In this document: positions 46,671-55,740 of the stretch, in pieces
Numbering within the stretch: the stretch's first letter is position 1
Layout: every line of letters begins with the position of its first letter
Assembly (NCBI GenBank): GCA_022447225.1
Contig: JAKVAZ010000011.1
Location: 186,001 to 250,000, forward strand
Reading direction: 5' to 3'
DNA: 64,000 bases
From: Fuerstiella sp.
Lineage (GTDB): Bacteria > Planctomycetota > Planctomycetia > Planctomycetales > Planctomycetaceae
Position numbers and translations under genes: made by a program
The notes under the pieces: model-generated
Told to the model about the DNA's origin: nothing
The model's input: only the letters and a program-made list of their open reading frames with translations
The model's database searches: none

Positions 46671-47729
46671 ATGAAAGAATTCAGGATCGCAGTTTATCCG
46701 GGTGACGGGATTGGCCCCGAGGTTGTTCATGAAGCGCTGCGAGTTGTGGATGCGATCGAGAAGAGTGACGGACAGTTCTCTCTCTCAAAAACGACGTTCT
46801 CCTGGGGAGTGCAGCACTGGGATAAAACCGGACGTGTGGTTCCGGAAGATTTTCTTGAGCTGTTACGGCCGTTTGATGCGATCTTTCTTGGTGCGGTAGG
46901 CTGGCCGGAAAAAATACCGGATCACGTGACTCTGGATCCTCTCGTACAAATTCGTCAGACATTCGATCAATACGCCTGTGTGCGTCCGTCACGTCTGTAT
47001 CCCGGTGTGCAGTCTGCTCTGTCGCAAAAATCTTCCGAAGATATTGATCTGGTTGTGATTCGTGAGAACTCCGAGGGCGAATACGTGAATCTTGGTGGCA
47101 GGTTCCGGCGAGGACATTCAGACGAACATGCGATCCAGACGGCCGTTCATTCCCGGCGGGGTGTGGAACGAATCCTGCGGTTTGGGTTTGAAATGGCGAG
47201 GACTCGTCGGAAACAACTCACGATGATCACCAAATCCAATGCCCAGAGATTTGCCTATGTGCTGTGGGATGAAATTCTGGACGAGCTCCTGCCGGAGTTT
47301 CCCGATGTGGAAGCTTCTCGTCAGCATTGTGATGCGGCGATCATGAATCTGGTTCGTCAGCCCGAACAGTTTGACGTCGTTGTTGCCTCCAATCTGTTTG
47401 GTGATCTGCTCACCGACCTCGGTGGAATCATCGGCGGCGGACTGGGACTGGCACCCAGTACGAACACGAATCCGGAGCGTCGTTTTCCGTCGATGTTTGA
47501 ACCCGTTCACGGGTCGGCTCCGGACATTGCCGGTCAGGGAATCGCCAATCCCGTGGCTGCGGTGCTGAGTGCGGCCATGATGTTCGACCACTTGATGCTT
47601 CCCCAGGCCGCTTCCAGAATTCGTGCTTCTGTGGAACGAACGCTGGCGGAGGGCCATAAAACGCCGGATCTCGGTGGACGTCTGACCACGCAGGAAATGG
47701 GTGACAGATTAGTGGAGAATCTGGATTAA
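46671..47729 (+). CDS. Tartrate/D-malate-type beta-decarboxylating dehydrogenase (LeuB family)
   Basis: The ATG at 46671 follows CAGGGAG; the TTG at 46650 is unlikely. The 352-residue protein is of the isocitrate/isopropylmalate dehydrogenase family: RIAVYPGDGIGPEVV at the start, ENSEGEYVNLGGRFRRG, catalytic Lys region MITKSNAQRF, and NLFGDLLTDLGGIIGGGLGLAPS with GSAPDIAGQGIANP. The pattern ...ACVRPSRLYPGVQSAL and NSEGEYVNLGGR is closer to tartrate dehydrogenase/D-malate dehydrogenase than to LeuB. It is NAD-dependent. Confidence 0.87.
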   Translation: MKEFRIAVYPGDGIGPEVVHEALRVVDAIEKSDGQFSLSKTTFSWGVQHWDKTGRVVPEDFLELLRPFDAIFLGAVGWPEKIPDHVTLDPLVQIRQTFDQYACVRPSRLYPGVQSALSQKSSEDIDLVVIRENSEGEYVNLGGRFRRGHSDEHAIQTAVHSRRGVERILRFGFEMARTRRKQLTMITKSNAQRFAYVLWDEILDELLPEFPDVEASRQHCDAAIMNLVRQPEQFDVVVASNLFGDLLTDLGGIIGGGLGLAPSTNTNPERRFPSMFEPVHGSAPDIAGQGIANPVAAVLSAAMMFDHLMLPQAASRIRASVERTLAEGHKTPDLGGRLTTQEMGDRLVENLD

Positions 47730-47919
47730 CCGCTGCTCCGGAACGCCCGTTGAGTTGCTGATGATGTGGCTGTGGACGCGTCTGGTGACTTCTCCGAGTG
47801 TATGCCGGGAATGGAACCGGCCTGGTTCAGAGTTGTTGATTCGACAATGTTTACCCCCAGGCTGATGGGTGGCTGTCGGTTTCCTGAATCCTCTGACGGG
47901 ACCTGCCCGATGGAAGCTG

Positions 47920-50289
47920 TTAGTGACTGATAATCTCGCAGTGGGGTAACGTGTTTTGCAGACTTCGTACGTCCGCCTCGGTTGCCGTCGAATTCGTCAG
48001 TCGCAGGTGAACGAGATTCCGAAGTTGATGGATGTGCTTTAATCCCGCGTCAGAGATTTTTGCTCCCACCAGATTCAGGTGAGTCAGTTGAGTGAACAGT
48101 CCCAGTGTTTCCAGGCCCTGATCTGTGATGTTGGTCCCGGAAAATCCTTCTGAATAGAGCAATTTCAGTTGTTGCAGATTTTTCAGCGGTGCCAGGTGTC
48201 GAAGCCCGTCGTCCGTAATTGGCAGCAGGCTTAAATCCAGTTCTTCCAGCCTTGTGAGTGGCTTGAGGTGCTGTAATCCGTCATCTGAGATGAGATTACC
48301 GGAAAGGTTGAGCCGTTCGAGATCCTGCAGTCCGGAGAGGTGTTCCAGACCGGCGTCGGAAATGCGATCCTGTTCAAAGCCCGTTTTCCGGAGTACCAGG
48401 GCGCGAAGTGTCTTAATTTGACCAAGGGCTTTGCAGCCGGCGTCAGCCACATCGTCGCACACTTCCAGGTTCACGGCCGTGAGTGCCGGAGCGGTTGCCA
48501 GTTGTTCGAGACCAGTCGCAGAAATCGATGTTGCTGTGGCGATCAGTACTGCCAGTGTGTTCGATTTTCCGAGATAAGCGAAACCACGATCAGTGACATG
48601 TGGGCACGATTCCAGATTCAGTCCGACGAGATTGTTCAGCGCGGAGATCTGTCGCAAACCGGAATCGCTGATTTGTGTTCCTGCGAGGATGAGAATGAAG
48701 GGGGATGTCTGCCGGTTGAGCCGGCGGAGTCGGTCTTTTTCGATTGAGCCTGTGGAATCGAGTTCCGTATCAGTTAACGTGATGACCGGAACAGAAGATT
48801 TGGATGTGTCTGCCTGACGGATGAATCTGAAAAAATTACGAGTGTTATCATTATTTTCTGTCACGGCCGGCGTCGGTGGGGACTGCGAATTCTCAATCGG
48901 CTGCAGTCGACGCAGGTCATGGACCCACAGGTCGTCTTTTTCGCGGAGGAACAACCTGCCGTGAGCCACAACCGGATGTGACCAGCTGTCACCGCCTGCG
49001 GGAATCCTGAACTTTCCGTGCAAACGGTATTCGTGCTTTGAGGCACCAATCAGACCGATGACTCCATTCTGATAATGAAAATAGAGCCGTCCATCCGCTG
49101 CTGTGACCGACGCTGACCCGGTGCCTGGTCCGCGGCGTTTCCAGAGGACTTTTCCGGTCTGGAATTCAATGCAGGTTGGTAAACCATTGTTACTTCCATG
49201 GCCACCGTAGATGTGATCATCAATCAACACGAAGCCGCCGTGATGATTTTGAAACCTGTTGCCTCGCAGCCGATAGATTTCCTTTGCTTCGATTCCATCT
49301 GTACGACTGGCTCGAGTCAGTTGAAGCAGAACGGCACCTGAGTGATATCCGTTGGCAGAAAAGACAAAGTCACCGTGAACAATGGGTGTGGGGATGTTGG
49401 CCGTTTGATTGGAAATGTCGTTGTAGCCCCACAGAAATTTTCCGGTTTTTGCCTCAAAGCCTGCCAGGCCGCGACCGGTGAGTTGTATGTATTGACGCAC
49501 ACCGGCTGCTTTAGACAGAACCACAGAGGAAAATGCAGCGCCATCACGGCCCTTTTCACCAATCTGTGGCATGCGGGATTTCCAGATCAGTTCTCCAGTA
49601 TGACGGTTCAGGGCAACCAGCATGGCGTCATCTCCTCCCGGCGTACAAATCAACCGGTGACGGTCGATGAGGGGAGATTCACCGTATCCACGACCGGACA
49701 TCAGTTGACCGCCGAAATCCTTCGTAAAACTGCGCTGCCACAGTAGTGTTCCTGCTTCTGCATCCAGGCAGACGAGTTCACCATCCGGATCAAGTACATA
49801 AACGAGACCATCGTGGAACGTAGGAGTGGACATGACATTGCGTGATGTTGTACCGACGTTTGTCATCCAGTTGTGTTGACCGGACTCAAGGTCCAGGGAA
49901 AAGCACAGCACTGCGTCATCAATTTTTCCTGTGGTAAAAACCTGTCCGCCGGCGATGACAACACTTGAATAGCCATCGCCGATTCCTGACGCCCGCCAGT
50001 CGAGTGCTGGAGACGATTCACCCCAGGAACTCAGCAGTTCTGTTTCACCGGAAACCGAATTTCTGTCGGTTCCTCGCCACTGGGGCCAGTCATCCGCACA
50101 ACCATAAGCAGTAAATTTGCTGCAGATGGCCACCAACAGCAGGTTCTTGCAGGCCGGTAGAAGGGCTGCAAGTCCTGTTGGTGCGTGATGAGATCCCGGA
50201 CCGCAAAGGGTTTGTCGGGAAAGGAGTTTTAACGTTCTGCGAGGTGGTGCGACCATGAATGTATAAATAATCCACCACACCGGTTGCAT
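47920..50289 (-). CDS. PQQ-like beta-propeller fused to leucine-rich repeats
   Basis: The 789-residue protein starts at an ATG preceded by AAGGA. The N-terminal ~65 residues include a long, Cys-containing signal-like region (ALLPACKNLLLVAICSKFTAYGCA). Residues ~65-430 form a BamB/PQQ-type propeller: DDWPQWRGTDRNSVSGE, then repeated blades such as GLVYVLDPDGELVCLDAEAGTLLW. Residues ~515-789 are about nine LRRs of the ISDAGL..L..L..L..L.L type, similar to those in the protein at the start of the window. Extracytoplasmic; function unknown, probably binding. Confidence 0.85.
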   Translation of the reverse strand: MQPVWWIIYTFMVAPPRRTLKLLSRQTLCGPGSHHAPTGLAALLPACKNLLLVAICSKFTAYGCADDWPQWRGTDRNSVSGETELLSSWGESSPALDWRASGIGDGYSSVVIAGGQVFTTGKIDDAVLCFSLDLESGQHNWMTNVGTTSRNVMSTPTFHDGLVYVLDPDGELVCLDAEAGTLLWQRSFTKDFGGQLMSGRGYGESPLIDRHRLICTPGGDDAMLVALNRHTGELIWKSRMPQIGEKGRDGAAFSSVVLSKAAGVRQYIQLTGRGLAGFEAKTGKFLWGYNDISNQTANIPTPIVHGDFVFSANGYHSGAVLLQLTRASRTDGIEAKEIYRLRGNRFQNHHGGFVLIDDHIYGGHGSNNGLPTCIEFQTGKVLWKRRGPGTGSASVTAADGRLYFHYQNGVIGLIGASKHEYRLHGKFRIPAGGDSWSHPVVAHGRLFLREKDDLWVHDLRRLQPIENSQSPPTPAVTENNDNTRNFFRFIRQADTSKSSVPVITLTDTELDSTGSIEKDRLRRLNRQTSPFILILAGTQISDSGLRQISALNNLVGLNLESCPHVTDRGFAYLGKSNTLAVLIATATSISATGLEQLATAPALTAVNLEVCDDVADAGCKALGQIKTLRALVLRKTGFEQDRISDAGLEHLSGLQDLERLNLSGNLISDDGLQHLKPLTRLEELDLSLLPITDDGLRHLAPLKNLQQLKLLYSEGFSGTNITDQGLETLGLFTQLTHLNLVGAKISDAGLKHIHQLRNLVHLRLTNSTATEADVRSLQNTLPHCEIISH

Positions 50290-50459
50290 GACAAAAAATC
50301 CTTGCCCGTGTTACGGAGCTTCAGGGAGTCGTTTCTGGATTTCCAATTGCGTTCAAGTCGATGATGACAGTGTCGGTGTTTCGCAATTTGAGGAACACAG
50401 GATCCGGTAGCAGAAAAACTTTTGTGAAACAGCGTGCTGTGAACCGCGCATGTTAAGAA

Positions 50460-50612
50460 TTACGATCGCAGACCGGGGAGTTCACCGGTACTGTCAACAA
50501 GAATTTTGACATTGACATCCATGCGATTCAGCATGGTCACACAAAGGTTACTCAGTGGAGTTCCTCTGTTCAGCTGGATGTGTCTGTATTTCTGCGATGG
50601 ACTGCGTACTGT
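50460..50612 (-). pseudogene. 3' remnant of a DUF1552 gene
   Basis: Directly after the HflC stop codon, in the same frame, the minus strand reads KYRHIQLNRGTPLSNL, then CVTMLNRMDVNVKILV, then DSTGELPGLRS and stop at 50460. G-x-PL-x-NL...ML-x-R...DSTG-x-L-x-L is the typical C-terminus of planctomycete DUF1552 proteins. Nothing of the N-terminal ~400 residues remains, so this is a gene fragment left by a deletion, with its 5' end replaced by hflC. Frame and length are read directly; family is from memory of the motif. Confidence 0.6.
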
Positions 50613-50615
50613 GAC

Positions 50616-51692
50616 TTAACGCCGGGACTCTACGGACATCTCGTTGTCCGGCTGTGTCGGGCTGACCTGTTTCAGCATTCGGAATAAGTCGCTGTCTGTA
50701 GTCAGGATGAGTCGTGTACTTGTGTCGAGTGCCGTTTCGTAAACTTCAAGGGTGCGCTGGAAGTTGTAGAAGTCACCGGTTGCGCGAATGGCTTTCGCAT
50801 ACAGTTCGATGATTTCGGCTTCGACTTCACCACGAAGACGTTTATTCTGTTCTTCGCCCTCACCAAGAATTTCTTCTGCAAGGGCGTTGGTTTCATTGAT
50901 AATTTCCTGCTTGCGCTGCTCACCCTCATTGTGGTACTTGGCAGCAATCGCTTCCATAAAAGCGGTGAGTCGTTCAAAACTTGCCTGCCGCACTGACTGC
51001 ACAAATCCGATGTTACTGACGCCGACATCCACCAGTTCAATTCCACGGTCGAGGGCTGCGCCATCATCACCATCATCACCTGCAGTCAGCTGAGACTTGA
51101 TTCGCTGCCGAATCTCTTCCATGATTTTTTGACGACCGAACAGAATATCTGTCTGTTCACCAACTTTGGCCAGATCTTCTGTGGGATCGAGAGCATCGGA
51201 TTCTGTGTCCGGAAGATCCTCCAGGCCGAACGAGTAGGTCAATTCGCGATCTGAACTGCGAACGACTTCAGCAAGGTCATAGGACGTGATTACGTCACGA
51301 ACACCTGCCCGAACCCGCTGACGGACCTGTTGCTCTGCATTGCCCACAGTCCGCATGACTCTCAGAAATGTTTCCGGATCGGTGATCCGCCAGATCGCCC
51401 AGATGGCGATTTCGATCTTCTTGCCGTCTTTCGTCGGCAGATCCACCAGGACATCATTGCGACCGCTTGCCCAGAACTGACGAGTGCGAGGGAGACGGCG
51501 AACTTCCTGAATCAGAGGATATTTGAAGTACAGTCCCGGCTCAGTGATATTCCTTACCGGTCGGCCGAATTCCAGCAACACGGCCAGTTCGCGTTCGTTG
51601 ACTGTAAAAACTGAACTATAGGTCACCATCAGTACCAGGAAGGCTACGATGACTGCACCCGGACCTTTGATGGAATTGTTTGCAGCCATCAT
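50616..51692 (-). CDS. hflC: HflC-like SPFH protease modulator
   Basis: A 358-residue protein with one N-terminal membrane anchor (AVIVAFLVLMVTYSSVFTV) and an SPFH/band 7 domain: VNERELAVLLEFGRPVRNITEPGLYFKYPLIQEVRRL. A coiled C-terminal half follows (EAIAAKYHNEGEQRKQEIINETNALAEEILGEGE). The HflK stop codon lies within the ATGATG start region, with AAGGAG before it, so translation is coupled. HflC with HflK forms a membrane cage around the FtsH protease. The linker DDGDDGAAL in the middle is acidic. Confidence 0.9.
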   Translation of the reverse strand: MMAANNSIKGPGAVIVAFLVLMVTYSSVFTVNERELAVLLEFGRPVRNITEPGLYFKYPLIQEVRRLPRTRQFWASGRNDVLVDLPTKDGKKIEIAIWAIWRITDPETFLRVMRTVGNAEQQVRQRVRAGVRDVITSYDLAEVVRSSDRELTYSFGLEDLPDTESDALDPTEDLAKVGEQTDILFGRQKIMEEIRQRIKSQLTAGDDGDDGAALDRGIELVDVGVSNIGFVQSVRQASFERLTAFMEAIAAKYHNEGEQRKQEIINETNALAEEILGEGEEQNKRLRGEVEAEIIELYAKAIRATGDFYNFQRTLEVYETALDTSTRLILTTDSDLFRMLKQVSPTQPDNEMSVESRR

Positions 51693-52672
51693 TTGCTCCT
51701 TTCATCAAGATTAAGCAGTGGCAGCAGTTGCTGCAGATCGGAATCGATGATTGTCTTGTTTGGGACTTTGGCAAGTACCTTCTGTAGTGACTCAAGATAC
51801 AATCGCTGTCGGGTTTCTTCGGGCGCTTTGGCAAACTGTTCGTACTGCACCATCAGTGCGTCAATTTCCCCTTTGACTTCTGAACGACGTCGGGCCGCGT
51901 ATCCTTCGGCACTCCGAATCGCCCTGTCTCGTTCCGCTCGAGCTTTCGGAAGCAGCGTGTTTTTGACTTTGTTTGCGTCGTTCTCAAGTTTGTCGCGGGT
52001 CTGAACCGCTTCATTAACGGCTGCGAATGAGGGTTTGACCTGTTCCGGAGGTGTGACTCGCTGAAGCTGCAGGTCTGTGATTCGAATTCCACACTCGTAC
52101 TTGTCCAGCATCGCCTGAGTCGCTTCACGGGCTTCCTGGCGAATTTCCATACGAGCCCCGGTCAGAACTTCGTCGATTGAGTAGTCTCCGATCAGTCGAT
52201 TCATCACGGTTCGACCAACAACGGTAATGATGTACTGAAGAAAATCTTCCTGTTCGGCAACCTGTGTGTAGAAGGTAAACAGATACTGCTGCGGATCGGC
52301 GACCTGCCACTGAACGGTCCATTCAACAGCTGCTGCATTGAGGTCACCGGTCAGCATCAGTACGTCCTCTTCGTTGGTGCGGCCGGATGGTCGATCGTCC
52401 GGGAGCCCAAACGGCATTCGAATGGTTCGTTCACGCATGTCTGCACGCAGAACGCTGTCAACAAAGGGAATACAAAAATGCAGACCGGGATCGGATGTGG
52501 AGACATAGCGACCGAATCGCAGTACCACGGCTTTCTCATTGGCCTCAATGGTGTACCACGATTTTGACAGCAGGAGTATCAGAATCACGGCTCCCAGTCC
52601 GACCGCTGCGAGTCCGATATTACGTTTCACGTCCTCGGGACGGATGTCGAAATTGAACTGGCCTGAAGACAT
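51689..52672 (-). CDS. hflK: HflK-like SPFH protease modulator
   Basis: A 327-residue partner of HflC. The membrane anchor is IGLAAVGLGAVILILLLSKSWY. The SPFH domain follows: TIEANEKAVVLRFGRYVSTSDPGLHFCIPFVDSVLRADMRERTIRMPFG. The QLQRVTPPEQVKPSFAAVNEAVQTRDKLENDANKV segment is characteristic of HflK. It is first in the hflK-hflC pair, and the start ATG at 52672 follows a GGAGAAG-type ribosome site. Confidence 0.9.
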   Translation of the reverse strand: MSSGQFNFDIRPEDVKRNIGLAAVGLGAVILILLLSKSWYTIEANEKAVVLRFGRYVSTSDPGLHFCIPFVDSVLRADMRERTIRMPFGLPDDRPSGRTNEEDVLMLTGDLNAAAVEWTVQWQVADPQQYLFTFYTQVAEQEDFLQYIITVVGRTVMNRLIGDYSIDEVLTGARMEIRQEAREATQAMLDKYECGIRITDLQLQRVTPPEQVKPSFAAVNEAVQTRDKLENDANKVKNTLLPKARAERDRAIRSAEGYAARRRSEVKGEIDALMVQYEQFAKAPEETRQRLYLESLQKVLAKVPNKTIIDSDLQQLLPLLNLDERSK

Positions 52673-53028
52673 GAGCTGACTTCTCCTGCGATGCTGACTG
52701 ACTGTTCCTGAGTACGTGCTCTATACAACCCTGAGCGGCGTTGACTCCAACGCCAGGTCGGCAGATTAATGATGTCACCGACAAAACGAGATTCAGGGCT
52801 GTTAGCTGATTGTGACTCGTCACTGTGTCCTGTTTTCCGACAGATTCGTTCAAAACAGTCTAACCGGCATGACAGACAGGATCGCTGGCAGTTCGCCTCG
52901 TTTATCTGATTCACCGAAATTCAGATCCCGGAATAACCGTTCAGGTACCGATTACATTCTCCAGCTTCATCGTTGAGTTCTGCGCACAAGATTTTGAACT
53001 AGGTTTTTCGGGGGCCGGAGCATTTCCC
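52673..53028. other. Divergent promoter region of hflKC and the flavoprotein gene
   Basis: About 355 bases between divergent genes. Promoters for both are expected. I see no clear consensus box, RNA structure or open frame with a recognisable product. Confidence 0.35.
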
Positions 53029-54048
53029 ATGCAATACGACATCGCTGTCATCGGAAACGACGAAGCTGCCGTCGAAATGATGTGTCTGGCCGCGAAATCG
53101 GGCAAACGTACTGCCGCTTTGCTGCCGGAATCAACTCATTCAGCATGGTTGGTGGGCCTGGCGCTTAAACGTTTGATTTTGGATCTGCTGGCTGATCAAA
53201 CTGTCTGCCGTCGTCAACTGCTGGCCCGCACAGGGTCACCACGGCTTCTGCGCCAGCTGATTGCAGGCGCGATTGTCAGAGAAACCGAAGAACTGGCCTG
53301 TACGCTCGAACATTTGAAAATTCATATATGTATGGGACAGCCCCGGTTTATTGACCGGAATTCTGTATCGGTTGCAGACGGGCGGACATGCAATCGAACT
53401 TCTCTCAGTGCAGATCACTTCGTTATTGGCACCGGTGCGCGATATACAGCGATGCACCGACCTCTCGGTCTGATTGAACTGCATCGTCCTGAATCGATGT
53501 TCGAAGGGACTATTCTGCCCCGCTCGGTTTGTCTGTTGGGTGGAGACAGTTTCGGATGCGGTATGGCAGCACTATTCAGTCTATTTGGAGTTCAAAGTCG
53601 TTATGTGGCGCACGATGGTCAGGACTCAGCCATGCTTGAGCTGGCTTATGCTGCGGGGGTTGAGATCACGTTCCATCTGTCAGAGTGTGGCTCGATGCGA
53701 TCAGGTGGAGTCCTGTCCAATTCTCATGCAGATGTGGTTGACTGCCGCCGAACCGTCGGGTTCACTGAATACCTCAATCTGTCGTCTATCGACGTTGAAG
53801 CCGACGAAAACGGCCGACTGTGGTGTTCCAGCGGTTTCGAAACCTGGTGCCGTGGCGTGTACGGGATTGGCGACGTTGTCGGTTTTTCTGCTGACAGTAC
53901 TCTACATCCCTCCGTTCAGGCTGAACGGATCCATCGACGCATCAGCCCGCAGGTTCCACGACCTCGAATTATGGATCTGTTTGTGAATACAGAAGAGCAG
54001 CATGGTGTGCCGCTGCAGCGACCGGCGTCCGATGTGTTGAACAACTGA
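53029..54048 (+). CDS. Degenerate pyridine-nucleotide transhydrogenase-like flavoprotein
   Basis: A 339-residue protein aligned by eye with SthA / class I disulfide oxidoreductases: YDIAVIGNDEAAVEMMCLAAKSGKRTAAL at the N-terminus, FVIGTGARYT in the middle, SVCLLGGDSFGCGMAALFSLFGVQSRYV for the NAD-binding fold, and GVYGIGDVVGFSADSTLHPSVQAERIHR at the end. Both dinucleotide motifs are eroded (GNDEAA for GxGxxG; GGDSFGCG for GGGxxGxE). The redox Cys pair and the C-terminal dimerisation domain are missing. It may be a repurposed or decaying family member; the open frame itself is intact. Confidence 0.65.
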   Translation: MQYDIAVIGNDEAAVEMMCLAAKSGKRTAALLPESTHSAWLVGLALKRLILDLLADQTVCRRQLLARTGSPRLLRQLIAGAIVRETEELACTLEHLKIHICMGQPRFIDRNSVSVADGRTCNRTSLSADHFVIGTGARYTAMHRPLGLIELHRPESMFEGTILPRSVCLLGGDSFGCGMAALFSLFGVQSRYVAHDGQDSAMLELAYAAGVEITFHLSECGSMRSGGVLSNSHADVVDCRRTVGFTEYLNLSSIDVEADENGRLWCSSGFETWCRGVYGIGDVVGFSADSTLHPSVQAERIHRRISPQVPRPRIMDLFVNTEEQHGVPLQRPASDVLNN

Positions 54049-54116
54049 AGATTCAGTGAAGCGCTGAATCTGTGCCGCAGTGACAAGTTTGCCTGTGTGA
54101 CTGACTGGTCGGTTCT

Positions 54117-55061
54117 CTACAGACAGGACAGGAAATCCGGTGGTGGTTGTGCCATGAACGTCAGAACGGTTTTGAGAATCGGATGCTGGAACTCCAGGCG
54201 CGCTGCATGTAGTGCGTGGCGACACTGTGAGGGGTGACTTCGCTCATCGGTTGACACAGCCCGCACCGTGCCCCGATGACCGTAGAATTCATCGCCCAGT
54301 ACCGGATGGCCGATCTCTGCCATATGAACCCGAATCTGATGATTGCGGCCGGTATAAGGCTGACAGGCGACGACGGAGATCCGTTGAGTCCGCTGCAGGA
54401 CCGTTACCCTGGTTTTTGCGGCACGCTGACGGATCGCATCGGATTTTGCGGACATCAATATGCTTTGACCGCCTGGAAGCTGACCAATCTTCAGTTCGAT
54501 GATGCGTTCATCAAAAGGAACCCGGCCCTGTACCAGAGCGACATAGGATTTCTTCAGTCTTCCGTTCTGAAAGTCCTCTGAAACCAGCCGATGCGTATGG
54601 TGTTCTTTGGTCACAACCATCAGGCCACTGGTCATCCGATCCAGTCGATGCACAATCCCCGCCCGCAGCAGACCCGGCGCCGGTGTCAGCTGATCAAGAT
54701 GATTCTGCAGCACATTGGTTAATGTACCGTTTTGAAATTTGCCGACCGGATGAGCCACCATGCCGGCAGGTTTGTCGACAACAATCAGCCAGGGATCTTC
54801 GTAGACCAGCCGGACCGCCGTGCCGTCAGGATCCAGCAGCTTGTCGGGCGGTTCCACAAGTCGAACACTCACGGTCTGTCCGCGATAAACCCGCTGAGTC
54901 CGGATCGCCGGTAAGTCGTTCACTCGTACGAGGCCCGCCGCAACCATGCGGTGTAGTCGCCAGGTCGTATAGTTGCGCAGGTGTTTCGCCAGGAATGAGT
55001 CAATCCGGACACCGCTGAGATAAGAGTCCACGGTGAACACGGGTTGCAGCGGGGCAGTCAT
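54117..55061 (-). CDS. rluD: RluD/RluA-family pseudouridine synthase
   Basis: The ATG at 55061 is preferred to the GTG at 55079. The protein has 314 residues. An N-terminal S4 RNA-binding domain (VDSYLSGVRIDSFLAKHLRNYTTWRLHRMVAAGLVRVND) precedes the catalytic domain with HRLDRMTSGLMVVTK, the Asp being the nucleophile, then PYTGRNHQIRVHMAEIGHPVLGDEFYG and HALHAARLEFQHP. It isomerises uridines in large-subunit rRNA (RluD-type by the S4 domain). Confidence 0.92.
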   Translation of the reverse strand: MTAPLQPVFTVDSYLSGVRIDSFLAKHLRNYTTWRLHRMVAAGLVRVNDLPAIRTQRVYRGQTVSVRLVEPPDKLLDPDGTAVRLVYEDPWLIVVDKPAGMVAHPVGKFQNGTLTNVLQNHLDQLTPAPGLLRAGIVHRLDRMTSGLMVVTKEHHTHRLVSEDFQNGRLKKSYVALVQGRVPFDERIIELKIGQLPGGQSILMSAKSDAIRQRAAKTRVTVLQRTQRISVVACQPYTGRNHQIRVHMAEIGHPVLGDEFYGHRGTVRAVSTDERSHPSQCRHALHAARLEFQHPILKTVLTFMAQPPPDFLSCL

Positions 55062-55065
55062 GGAG

Positions 55066-55386
55066 TCAGGCCGAATCACGGATCGTCGTCACCAGTCGTT
55101 GGACCGGTCCTGAGTAACCGTCAGGATCGCAAAGTTGCTGCAGCCTTTCAACGACAGTCCTGCATGTGAGAACTGTCTGTTGGCGCCGGACAATTCCTCT
55201 CACATCAGTCCAGTCAGGGTCGTGACCGGCGAACGCTTTCATCACGACAAGATCCTCAGCGAAAACCGTTGTCAATTGAGTCTGGTCGTTTATCGTCCAC
55301 ACACCGGCGCACTGACATCCTGTCTGCTTTAAACCGAAATCCGGCAAGGCGATGTCCAGGTCAACTTCATTCGACGTCTTGGCAAG
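55066..55386 (-). pseudogene. Remnant of a nucleotidyltransferase gene
   Basis: In-frame after a stop at 55389-55387 the minus strand reads LAKTSNEVDLDIALPDFG, then ...TTVFAEDLVVMKAFAGHDPDWTDVRGIVRR and a helical tail to a stop at 55066. The hVDLxhxLP and AEDhhhMKhhA-x-x-x-DWxDVxGIhxRQ patterns are those of small nucleotidyltransferases found in toxin-antitoxin-like pairs. The N-terminal GS...D-x-D half is missing, so the gene is inactive. Its 3' end abuts the rluD start. Residue reading is direct; the family call rests on motif recall. Confidence 0.55.
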
Positions 55387-55389
55387 TCA

Positions 55390-55587
55390 GACACGGATTT
55401 ACTGAGCGAATTGGGCAGCATCCGGTCGATGGCCAGGCGCCGGTTCTCGTCGTTCATTTGTTCCAGTTCCCGTGTTTTCTTCCAGTACCGGTCTGATACG
55501 TTTCCAGTGTGACACAAATTCAGCGTTTTCGCGAGGTGCCATTGATGAAGGTGTCAATTGAGTCATGATGGGCTGCCGCACAACCAA
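55390..55587 (-). pseudogene. Frameshifted partner of the nucleotidyltransferase remnant
   Basis: Two overlapping minus-strand frames together read MTQLTPSSMAPRENAEFV, SHWKRIRPVLEE, then after a frame change TRELEQMNDENRRLAIDRML. The pattern F...W+...P.LE...R.E.L..M.DE..R.AID.+L resembles the small helical protein that often precedes such nucleotidyltransferases. The frameshift lies around VLEEN/TREL (near 55480). Both members of the pair are therefore decayed. Confidence 0.45.
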
Positions 55588-55740
55588 ATCAGAAGTCTGG
55601 TCTGTTGCAGTGCCGGGGAGGGTCGAAGATACCCGTCATATTAATGACTCAACGGTGGATGATCGATCGGAAATCGACAACAATACAAACTTGTTCGTGT
55701 GGAATATTCGGCACCGTTTCAGTCACCATGGGTCACTTTC

